From Microthyrium microscopicum (lineage: Eukaryota > Ascomycota > Dothideomycetes > Microthyriales > Microthyriaceae): a stretch of DNA of 64,000 nucleotides. Shown piece after piece: positions 23,046 through 32,766 of this stretch. Every line of letters begins with the position of its first letter. Within the stretch, counting starts at the first letter, position 1. The translations under genes were made by a program, and so were the position numbers. Location: positions 3,404,401 to 3,468,400 of the forward strand of contig MU004231.1 of assembly GCA_010405405.1 (NCBI GenBank), read 5' to 3'. The notes under the pieces are model-generated. The model saw only the letters and a program-made list of their open reading frames with translations. It had not been told where the DNA came from and did no database searches.

Positions 23046-23989
23046 ATGCCGTTCCTTGTGAAGGGCCACGAGCCGAGCTGGCATTTGCATGAATATGCCG
23101 ATTGGTATGAATGGATTGACTACATTCAGCGACGTGCCGTCAATATGGGTGTTTGGGAATTCGTCAAACCCGAAGGTGATGAACTACCGCCTGAAATGCC
23201 TGAGCTGCCAACTGGACCTGGGTATAGAATGAGTCTACATGACCAGATACTCTTGTACAATGCCGAGAAGCAAAAGTACGTTCTCAAGAAATAAAGACTG
23301 CTTTAGTAGCTTGGAATTGGCAATCAAATCATCGTAGTTCCAAGACAACAACTTTTTTCGCCAGGTTTCGATTCCCTAGAAAACTTGAGCTAACAGAAGA
23401 TAGTTACCTGGAAGCCAAAAACTCAATCACATCTCTTGTTCAACTTATCAACGACTCGATCCACGGCAACTTCTATCCCTACATTCACGGAGTCTTCGAC
23501 TGCCGAGAGATCCTCAAGATTCTCACAGAGAAAATGCATCCTATAACCTTCGAGGGGTGCTTCCCTGAATGTCACACATTGCTGGCTAGAGAAATGAGAG
23601 CACTTCTGCATACATTGAGCGATGGTCCTAAAGGTCAAGGACAGGACGAGAACGAAGTGCAGCTTTGGCTTCTGGGATGGCGAAAGATTATACAATTTGC
23701 ATTTGAGTTGCATGAGCAAGAATATGATGATAGCGGTGACTGGCAAGACTGGAACGAAGACTCGCTGGCGGAAGTGTTCCACAACGCGTCAAAGGTCTCA
23801 AATCCTACATTTCATCAGCTCATGGAGAAAAGCATGGATGGCAATCCCTTCGGAGAAGGATTGGATTCGGATATACCTTATCCTAGGTGCTCATTGGCTT
23901 GGTGCATCAACTTCTACTTGGTATGCTTGAAGCAGGAGAAGACAGATGCTTGGAAGAATATTCGTGATGCGCGCGGATCTAGCCACTGA
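23046..23989 (+). CDS. Copia Gag-like protein, copy A (possible domesticated gag)
   Basis: Exons 23046-23275 and 23365-23989 (intron 89 bp, GTACGT..CAG) encode 284 residues. The N-terminus has the W..W..YI..RA...GVWEFV.P pattern followed by a Pro-rich P..P..P stretch. Next come LLYN and a long helix ending in ITSLVQLINDSIHG, then CHTLLAREMRALLHTLSDGP, the Trp pair LWLLGWRK and FHNASKVSNPTFHQLMEK. This order is like fungal Ty1/Copia Gag polyproteins, from family knowledge and not from a search. There is no zinc knuckle, protease, integrase or reverse transcriptase downstream and no LTR is evident. The frame is intact, the composition normal and a spliceosomal intron is present, all unlike the RIP-degraded repeats nearby. 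Function unknown. Confidence 0.75.
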
Positions 23990-25029
23990 CCAAGATGGGC
24001 ACTGGGCACAGTATACAGCATCATTTACATGCCTCTACTGCCTATCATCGAGGGAGGATGATTTCAGGTATGGCGAATCAGAGCGAATAGAAGATCCCAA
24101 GATTCCTATATGATGCGCTGGGACAGAAAACTTGAGCACCTTCACTTTCCAATGTGGTTGTTGCTGTCAATTTTGGGAAAGCATTGTGGTCAGATAGAAA
24201 ATTGGAAAGCAATATAAAAATATACACAAAAATCCAAGGTCTTCGAGCAAACATAAGTCGAGAGATTTCTGTCTGGTAGGAAACAACCATGTCACTACGA
24301 CATTGATGGTGGTAACTACGAGCATTTCACGGTATTTAGCAGAAAGTTTAGTGACCTGGGTCGAGCCTGAGGGAAGAAGTGATCAACTATCTCGGTTTAT
24401 GTTGCGTCAGGCCAATCAAGGAATGCTCAGGAAGCCGACCAGATACAGCAAATGCAGTTCTAAAAGTGTGGTTTTGCTACCAATGGAAAGAGTCAAGGCT
24501 TCCATCCATCATAATCCATGGCATCAGCCCATTAGAGTACCTATCTAATTGGGGAGGTCCAACCAGTGCTGTCACATAAGAGGAGAAAGTCACTTTCCAG
24601 AGCGGGAGCGAATCTTTGCACACAACAAGCCATCATTCTTCAAAGAGCTATACCTCACCGCTCGAGGAGTAACTGAACGCTTGAATGTATACTTCTCAGA
24701 GACAGCCCCATATACTTCCGAGGAACTGAGGAACCAGGCTTTGAGAATTGGAGTTACTGCCCGCTGAGAGGGTAGACTCGCTTCTTGTCTTCGTCTATAT
24801 AAACCATAGGCTCGACCTTCTCACACCATCACATCTCCAGCACAACCACAAAGCTAATCTCAGAAGGCGAAACATCTCCAAGTAAGGCTTTCTTTGAACC
24901 CAGCCCAGATACTGCGATCCTCCTTCTCAGCATTCTTGCTTATTTTCTTCCAGTTTCCTTCGGGTCTGTCCTGATTCTCCGTCGCAATATTGGTCAACCT
25001 TGACACTGTCGGTTAACACACTGTTCAAA
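23990..25029. other. Spacer between Gag-like paralogues, with a small unexplained frame
   Basis: About 1 kb. A plus-strand frame at 24549-24767 has a regular amino-acid make-up (PSFFKELYLTARGVTERLNV) and could be the 3' exon of a third, broken or small gene, but no start or partner exon is secure. The last 240 bases hold the copy B promoter and leader, which is C/T-rich before the start codon. Confidence 0.4.
24789..24803 (+). promoter_or_regulatory. TATA box of Gag-like copy B
   Basis: TCTTCGTCTATATAAACC, about 230 bases before the start codon at 25030. It is a near-consensus TATA box, matching the copy A element at 22890. The intervening leader is pyrimidine-rich and has no in-frame upstream start. 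Confidence 0.55.
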
Positions 25030-25957
25030 ATGCCACTCCCTGTTAGTAGTGGCAAACCGACCTGGTTCCTACACGACTATTTCCATTGGCAGGACTGGTT
25101 TGATTACATCAAGCGACGTGCCATCAGTCTTGAAGTTTGGGATTATGTTGATCCAGCTGGCAAGCTTGAGCCTCCTAGTATGCCCGCTGAACCTACTGGA
25201 TCCCTTACCAGTACTAGCTTGCCCAACGAGGTACTGCTCTACAACATTAAGCGAGACAGGTATGTTTCACCAACTTACTTACTTCCAACTTCCCCCATGA
25301 GATATACGCTTCACCAAGATGTGCGAAATGTCATTCTCGCAACGCGCCCGTCCGGACCTTGAAGTCAGCGTCGTTGAATCTTTTTGTAACATGCGCTCTT
25401 TCTATAGGTACTGAAGTCAGCTAACAGACTGTAGCTACATCAAGACTCAAAGCGCGATCACATCGCTTATCCAGCTCATCAACGATTCAATCCATGAGAG
25501 CTACTTTGACTGCATCAAAGAACGCTTCAGCTGCCGAGAAATGCTGTGGAGCTTGGGATCAGAATGGCGGTTTTCCTACATGAACTGCGGCATGACTATA
25601 TTTGACCTGTGTAATGATCTTCGGACCTCGCTCAAGGATGGCCCCAACCTCGAACGCCTCAGAAAGGGAGGTGCTGAAGAACAGCAAGAACTTCAGCGGT
25701 GGCTTAGTGGCTGGCGAAGAGTCGCACAGATCGAGAACGCTTCTCTCTGGCTTATGGATGAGCATGAAATGGCTCGTGAGTTTCATCAAGGATCCGAAGC
25801 TTCCAACCCTGCATTCTACGGGATGGCTCAGAACCTTTGGGCTGGAACTGCAGAAAACCAGCCATGGCATGACGTCTCTGACCTCCAAACAATTTCTTGG
25901 TGCATTCAGAAGTATGCAATATTCTACAAACTCAATGCTGAGCATGAAGCGGAATGA
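25030..25957 (+). CDS. Copia Gag-like protein, copy B (paralogue of copy A)
   Basis: Exons 25030-25259 and 25435-25957 (intron 175 bp) encode 250 residues. Exon 1 is exactly 230 bases, the same length and splice phase as in copy A. The N-terminus aligns clearly (WQDWFDYIKRRAISLEVWDY against WYEWIDYIQRRAVNMGVWEF in A), as do AITSLIQLINDSIHE, WLSGWRR and FHQGSEASNPAF. The acceptor at 25434 gives RDSYIKTQSAITSL, matching EDSYLEAKNSITSL of copy A; copy A has about 14 extra residues just before. Divergence is high, so the duplication is old, yet both frames stay open, suggesting selection. As for A, no other retroelement gene is nearby. Confidence 0.75.
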
Positions 25958-26454
25958 TTCACAGGAATCCGAGACTGCTTATCTCAAGGGGACTGATGAC
26001 GAACAAAAAAGGTCTTTGATCAAAGACTGATTTTGCTCTGATATTCGAGAGAGGCCGATATCGTGGACTTGATCAAGGCGTGGTCTTCGAAGTATTAGTG
26101 GAAACCCAAAAATCAATAATAAAAAGTAGCCACAAAATGATGCCTTCAAAAGATCGCTACGCTTGTTGAATCAAGCTGTTTCCAGAACGAACCACATATC
26201 TAAAGGATATTATCAGGGGCCACGTATCCAAATCGTCTCAAGTAATAGAGGAACAAGATTACTGATGGTAGTCGATTGAGACATACATTTATGGTGCAGC
26301 CAAGACATTGATTCGTTATCCTCGTCGAGCCAATCTATATTCCTTCGTGGAACTTGGCTATGGGCGCTTTTTGCCCTTCTAATATATCGATGGAATCCAA
26401 GACCACAGCTGTACCCGGAACAAGCCATCTTCAACCATTTCATAGCTTATTGTT
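25958..26454. other. Intergenic, convergent 3' ends
   Basis: About 500 bases between the stop codons of Gag-like copy B and the minus-strand CFIm25 gene. No gene is supported. Confidence 0.5.
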
Positions 26455-27431
<977 letters not shown>

Positions 27432-28416
27432 TTGAGCTGATATCGCGGGGAGAAGGCGATCAATGGAAGGGAGAGAATTCGTCGATTGAAAACTATCAGC
27501 GTTGATGAAAATGCGCTTGATGTTGTTGTCAAGTGGTCGTGTGGTTGTGGTTTGATGGAGTGAGGTTCAAAATGGTTGCAAGGATCAAGCTGTGGAGGTT
27601 GGGCAACCCTTGATCCTTGACGACCACGATACGGTTTAAGTTACCATGGCGGCTGGAACCTCTCCCATCATAATTTGTGTACCTACTCGCTCATTTTTTG
27701 AAGGACTGGTATAACTTGTTCTCCCCCTCATTTTCGAGTCCGTCAGCTTAGAGCTCGAGAAGTGTACTTGGTGATTTGGCATCTCATGCCTTTCCCACCC
27801 CAGCAGCCTTCGGATTCATCAACGACTTCCCAATCAGCACCCCCTCGAGTCCTCGCTCAACACGTAGGCTGGCTCTTCATGAACTGAGCAAATTGACAAG
27901 TCGAGTTGACCCAGAGTAATCGAGATAAGAACGGCGGAACAAATCGAATAGCCTTTTGCCGAAAATCTATTCTATTAACTCCAAAATCAGACCCACGAGA
28001 TACACCATGCCAACGAGGTCTTGCTTTTCATGAAAGCTTGGTGCTAATTTAACAGCTTACAGTGCGAAATAATACTCGCGGCCAGACCCTTTTAGCCGAT
28101 ACATAAGAATATAATCATGTTTGAGAAAACATAACACCATCTGGAAAAAGTCTCGCTCTGGTGCCAAGGGAAGTTTACAAGCAAGCTTTGGTGTTGAGCT
28201 CTTTAATGCCGTAATCGGTCTTCGTGATACCTTCATCCACTTCCCAGATCTCAGCTTCAAGCTAAATATCAGTATCGCTAGCGTCCACTACTCGTAGATT
28301 CAAGGAGTTACACATATTAGATATTGCTCGAGGCTTAAATCGAGTTTTGGACCCCTGATATATGACCAGTGAGGGGCTTATTCGCGCACCAAACATCAAC
28401 GCACCTTTCAAAAGTC
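27432..28416. other. Intergenic between divergent genes
   Basis: About 985 bases upstream of both CFIm25 (minus) and the GTPase (plus). It should hold both promoters. A 67-codon minus-strand frame at 28057-28260 looks accidental. Confidence 0.5.
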
Positions 28417-29081
28417 ATGGCTCAAGAGCTTGGAGTTTCCATACTACTACTGGGAGATTCGGATGTTGGGAAAAGCTCATTTCTAGCGTAGGTTCTTCCA
28501 ACGAGACAAACACTTTCTGCGCTTTGCTAATGACGTCTCTCAGGCGGCTTACACTTGGAGCACAAGAAAACAATGATGGATTACCGCCCTATGAACTACC
28601 AAGACTACTTGATTCCAATCAACCGTTCGAGTTCAACATGCACATTCGCGGTAATAGGCACAGATTCTATTTCTATGACACCTCATCGCCAACAAACTAC
28701 AGCCTGATACAACCAGACGTTGTCATCTTATGTTACGACATATCAAATAGAAGCTCGCTTGAATCACTGGGACAGAGATGGCGACATGAATTACAGACGC
28801 ATTTCAATTACGACGAAGCACTTCCCGTTATCGTTCTCGGATTGAAGCGGGATTTGCGGAGAGAGTGGACACAGGAAGAACGCGAAAAGTTGAAAGGGGC
28901 TACTATTATGCCGCAGGAAGGACTGTTGATGGCTCAGCAGATGAGATGTGATATGTATGTGGAGTGTAGTGCCATGACGGGGGAGTTGTTCAAAGAAGCG
29001 ATTGAAGATATCGCAAAAACTGCAGGGAAAAAGTGGTCTGAAGGCGGAGGCAGGACTGAAGGCGGTTGTATCGTGATGTAA
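28417..29081 (+). CDS. Atypical Rho-like small GTPase with CaaX tail
   Basis: Exons 28417-28487 and 28544-29081 (intron 56 bp with GCTAATGAC branch site) encode 202 residues. The P-loop GDSDVGKSS is at 13-21, the switch II position has DTSSPTNY (69-76) where DTAGQE-type sequence is normal, LKRD is at 124-127 and ECSAMTG at 164-170. The Rho-style YVECSAMTGELFKEAIEDIAKTA region and the terminal CIVM point to a prenylated membrane GTPase. The switch II change removes the residue equivalent to catalytic Gln61, and G4 has Leu where Asn or Thr is usual. Hydrolysis is therefore probably slow or absent. It could belong to a fungal clade of divergent Rho-type GTPases; the pathway is not inferable. Confidence 0.88.
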
Positions 29082-29350
29082 TGATATTACTTGGCTTACT
29101 CAGTAATCTGAGGCTATTGATGCTTTTGAGTTGTTATTGAGGGTGTGTTGTGGATCTGTCAATAAACGAGGCTCAAAACCCAACAAGAGACCTTCTCAAC
29201 TCAATTTACAAGTGACCAAAATCTAGTCAATAAGCTATTGAGAGAGATTGCTGCACAAAACGACCTCCTTCGACAACATGCCTCGACATCTCCTATTCCT
29301 TTTCACCACACAACCCGCATCGTTCCAGACATACACCTGACCAAGACAAC

Positions 29351-30136
29351 ATGGCATCGAAGTCTTCAAATACACAGCCTTCCACACCACTGCCTGCAGA
29401 GCCAGAGAACAGATCCAATGTCCAAGATTTGCCCGAGTATTGGAATTACCCAAACTACTACCGGGGATCAGAACAGCCGATTACGCCAGTGATACACTAT
29501 CCACGGCGAGGAGGAGTTCACCTATCTTGGCCACACTATCTTGGTCTCTGCTTCGCCATATTCTGCATGGGTTTTGTTTTGACTCTTTGGACTGCCGTAG
29601 CTCTACACCGTACCGAACCATCCTTTCAGCTAGCCACCAACTACGTTCCTCAATCCGCGCAAGGCCAGGCCGATCATCACGAAACACCTCCGCTTTGGGA
29701 ATTCAAACCCAACTTTGTGATCGAAAAGGCCCATACAGACTTCTTCACGGCAACAGTTACAGATGTGGAGACTGTGACGATTATGATCGATCCAAACGAG
29801 TCTACGTCAAGCTTTGTGCCGTCCACAACATTGATGGTTTCCGTGGAGTCGCTTTCTTCTTCTCCCACCGTCGACTCAAAAAGTCCCTTAACCTCATCCG
29901 ATACGAACTCGGGCAGCATGACAAGCTCTTCGAGCTCCAGTCCAAGCAGTCAAACCCCATCATCAAGCTTTCGTACAAGCATATCCACGAGTTCGTCGAG
30001 TCTAACGTTGACGAGCACCACAGCACCGGCTGACTCTACTGTGACGGCCAGCGTGACTAAATGGTCGATGACTACAATGCAGCCGTCCGTAAGGCCCATC
30101 AAGCCATCGACGAGACATTTTGGCATGCCCTCATGA
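29351..30136 (+). CDS. Single-pass membrane protein with Ser/Thr-rich domain
   Basis: A single-exon frame of 261 residues; family not recognised. The N-terminal ~57 residues are polar with a Tyr/Pro-rich patch (PEYWNYPNYYRGSEQ). One strong hydrophobic segment lies at about 59-84 (HYLGLCFAIFCMGFVLTLWT). The rest, about 175 residues, is Ser/Thr-rich, with long serine runs in the second half, and would be heavily O-glycosylated if it faces outside. There is no signal peptide, so the membrane segment itself would serve as a type II signal anchor. Wall-stress sensors have comparable Ser/Thr-rich regions but normally type I topology, so this is only a loose analogy. It lies 270 bases after the GTPase. 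Confidence 0.7.
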   Translation: MASKSSNTQPSTPLPAEPENRSNVQDLPEYWNYPNYYRGSEQPITPVIHYPRRGGVHLSWPHYLGLCFAIFCMGFVLTLWTAVALHRTEPSFQLATNYVPQSAQGQADHHETPPLWEFKPNFVIEKAHTDFFTATVTDVETVTIMIDPNESTSSFVPSTTLMVSVESLSSSPTVDSKSPLTSSDTNSGSMTSSSSSSPSSQTPSSSFRTSISTSSSSLTLTSTTAPADSTVTASVTKWSMTTMQPSVRPIKPSTRHFGMPS

Positions 30137-30254
30137 GCTGTCTAAAGACATGTTTTGAGAAGGCAGGTGTATTGGTACTGATATATGGGTCCAAGCTGTA
30201 GTAGGAAATGGTTTTTGCATAGCAATGGAAGAAAACTGCAACGATGAATAAATT

Positions 30255-30722
30255 TCAGTCGGAATTTGTGCTCGGATTGGCCATTTCCTCGGTAGTATTT
30301 AGTGCATCAGGCAGAATGAAGACCGTCTTGTCATCTCGACCTGCCTGTGAGCCAGGATTCGTCTGCGTATTGTCCAAGTGATATCCGATAACTAGATCAC
30401 ATCGTGTGCAGCGGCGCTGATATCGAGGCTCGAAACCGTCGGACCGTCGGACGACGATGGGCTTTTTATCGACGAGTGTGTTGAGCAACACAGCTCCATC
30501 GGCGGGTGATGTACTGGTGCCGTTGTCTTGTTCTTGATCGGAGGGTAGGTTCTGATGGGATCGTTGCAGGTCTTTGAGGGGAGTGAGAGGGACAATGTAG
30601 GCTTTGTCTAGTCCTTCTCTGCCGCGGCGCATGTTGCTGTCTAGAGGTTTGGCGGTCGCGAGGAGGAGCTGGGTGCATAAGCAGTGATATACCACGACTG
30701 GTGAGGTTGTAGATTCGTTCAT
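30255..30722 (-). CDS. STEEP1 (CXorf56) family protein
   Basis: 155 residues from the ATG at 30722; the frame is open further upstream, but this start puts the conserved VVVYHCLC at residues 9-16, as in the family. Other hallmarks are QLLLAT, RGREGLDKAYIVPL, IVVRRSDGFEPRYQRRCTRCDLVIGYHLD. The Cys pairs YHCLC and CTRC are likely metal-binding. The human homologue aids ER exit of STING, but the family is conserved in eukaryotes without STING, so in fungi the role is unknown, possibly in vesicle trafficking or splicing-linked functions. The gene is head-to-head with the HIT hydrolase, with 231 bases between start codons. Confidence 0.85.
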   Translation of the reverse strand: MNESTTSPVVVYHCLCTQLLLATAKPLDSNMRRGREGLDKAYIVPLTPLKDLQRSHQNLPSDQEQDNGTSTSPADGAVLLNTLVDKKPIVVRRSDGFEPRYQRRCTRCDLVIGYHLDNTQTNPGSQAGRDDKTVFILPDALNTTEEMANPSTNSD

Positions 30723-30953
30723 TTGTGATAATTTGAGGCCAGGTTGTAATGAGCAGTAGGTTGTAAATGTTGTAGGTGAAAAGGTAAGCTTTCTGACTGG
30801 TCGTAGAATTTTTGATAGCTGGAGGATGAAGTGTCGATCGAACATTTTTTGGATCGCGATCTAGCGTCAAAGGGGCACAAGGATGACGCTTTCCCTTCCA
30901 AACATTCCCAAACACAACTCCAACTTCATCCTATCTTTCTCCATAACACAAGA
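30723..30953. promoter_or_regulatory. Shared bidirectional promoter (STEEP1-like / HIT)
   Basis: Only 231 bases separate the two opposing start codons, so the region must hold both promoters and 5' leaders. No TATA box is clear on either side. Confidence 0.6.
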
Positions 30954-31747
30954 ATGCCTCTGTCTATTACGAAGCCGATATTGTTCGGCTCATTCACCGT
31001 CACATCTCAGGTTCGCTTATGCCTTTCAACTGGGCGACAAACTATATGACGCGCTCCCAACAATTAAGATGTCTCCCATGGCGCTGCTTAATAAAAAGAT
31101 GCATCAATTCCCATCGTATTCGATCGGCATTCGACCATTTTGCGCAATCAAGGGGAAGCAAGGCACCCGATATTGAAGCGCAGCAAATGGTAGACAATAA
31201 TACTTGATGGGAGCGTGCCAGTTATTTTGTCGTCCAGTTGGTCTTTGTCACCAATATACTGCTGTTAACAACTACATAGGTCTTCCATCTTACAAGTCAC
31301 TCTTACGCATTCGTCAACCTTAAACCTATACTTCCCGGTCATGTGCTTGTCTCGCCCATTCGACGGGTCCCTCGGCTCCATGATCTCACAGCGGCCGAAG
31401 TCAGCGACTTGTTCCAAGAAGTACAACGCGTTGGTCGCATGGTCGAACGTGTTTTCCATGCATCAGCATTGAACATTGCTATTCAAGATGGTTCCGACGC
31501 CGGACAGAGCGTACCGCATGTCCATGCACATATCCTTCCTCGGAAGCCCGCTGATTTACCAAACACTGACGATATATACAAAGAACTGGATGGTCCTGCG
31601 GGAGATATTGGCCAGCATTTGGAGCATGCCCGTAAAGGCGCATTTCCAACAGTAGATGCCGACGAAGCTCGCCATCCTAGGACAGCAGAAGAGATGAATA
31701 AAGAAGCCGAGTGGCTGACTAAAGAAATGGAAAAAGAAGCATCCTAA
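30954..31747 (+). CDS. HNT2: HIT family hydrolase, Fhit/Hnt2-like (diadenosine polyphosphate hydrolase)
   Basis: Exons 30954-31010 and 31280-31747 encode 174 residues. Members split Ap3A and related dinucleotides. The histidine triad is HVHAHILP with His at 99, 101 and 103. Before it come AFVNLKPILPGHVLVSP and DLFQEVQRVGRMVERVFHASALNIAIQDG, very close to Fhit. Exon 1 gives FGSFTVTSQ, which joins VFHLTSHSYAF as in homologues, so the boundaries fit. The intron is unusually long for this window (269 bp), and its donor, CAG/GTTCGC, is non-consensus; an extra small exon inside cannot be excluded. The C-terminal ~50 residues are charged and variable, as in fungal members. Confidence 0.88.
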
Positions 31748-31966
31748 GCATTGGATTCTCTACTAGTAGGTGGTCATGTCTCCCTCTTTTTGGACGCGCC
31801 ACGTACGACTCTATACAGTCGGAGAACTTAAAGGTCTATGAATACATGCAAATGGTCATTTCGTCATCATGATTCATCATTGGAAAGACAACGCTGCATT
31901 ACGCCAGGAAACAACCCGGGAAAATCCGTCTTTTAGGGTGTTGTGGTTTTTACAATCTCCTCGCCT

Positions 31967-32766
31967 CTATGTCCCAGGCTTACTCTCAATCTTACCCTTA
32001 TTTCTGGCCTTTCCTTGGATAATGTCGAGAAATCTTCGGAGCTGGTCGCCACTAGTTCTTCCTTCGTCGTCGCAGGTCAGAAGCTCTAGCGTTTGCTGAA
32101 GCTTATCGTATGATTGTTGAAGTTGACTGTAATCACTTTCGAGCTCTTTGTACTTGTCAGTCACGCTGGTCAACTGCTCTTCGAGGTCCCGGGCTCGTTT
32201 CTCTTTACGCTCTCGAAATGCTCTTTGAGCCGCTCGATTTTGAGCTCGCCGTCGCTATCTTGGTTAGATCTTTCTCGAACAACCGACTCCAGATAGCTTA
32301 CACTTGATGTCTGAGTTTTATCACCTTGCTGGGTTGAAGAAGAGCTCTCTCGTCTACCAGGTGTCCACATGTCCTCGAAATCCGTTAGTTCGTAATCCCA
32401 GGAATCAAAACAGTACTTTGTCAGGATAAATTTGGAAGGTTCGCTTACATCCATAATTACTTCCGAAGGACTCATTGGAATCAGTCTCGGCGACTCTTTG
32501 ACCATTTGATTTTGATGGAAAATTGATCCTGAGCGTAAATCGTACTCGGAAGTCTATCAGCGCATCATTTAGCGGATTGCTCGTCAAGCATGAGCTGTCC
32601 CAACTCTAGAGGTTGCGCAACGCTTTCATGAGAACTTGAGACTAACCGGTGATGCGCTTATACTGGAGTAAGATCCTTCAGACGGTTGTTCAATGGTCAG
32701 ATGTTCTGAACCAGTCTCTCCGGGAAATGGCATGAACCAATTCATGTTCATGGCCTTGGTATCCAT
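31967..32766 (-). CDS. AP-1-like bZIP transcription factor
   Basis: Exons 32766-32647, 32553-32302 and 32254-31967 (introns 93 and 47 bp) encode 219 residues. The basic region RRRAQNRAAQRAFRERKEKR starts at residue 125, directly after the second intron. It carries the NxxAQxxFR signature of fungal Yap1/Pap1-type factors. A leucine-zipper-like coiled coil follows (DLEEQLTSVTDKYKELESDY, then LQQSYDKLQQTLELL). The N-terminal half is acidic and aromatic with Ser-rich parts and may be the activation domain. The Cys-rich redox domain of Yap1 is absent. All exon junctions are phase 0. Such factors often control stress or secondary metabolism; the target is unknown. Confidence 0.85.

Noticed and set aside
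24303-24548. 81-codon plus-strand frame as a gene
   Set aside because: No domain, no convincing start context, and it lies in the spacer between paralogues without matching either.
29440-30033. 197-codon plus-strand frame overlapping the membrane protein
   Set aside because: Alternative frame of the Ser-rich gene; the other frame has a membrane segment and a better start.
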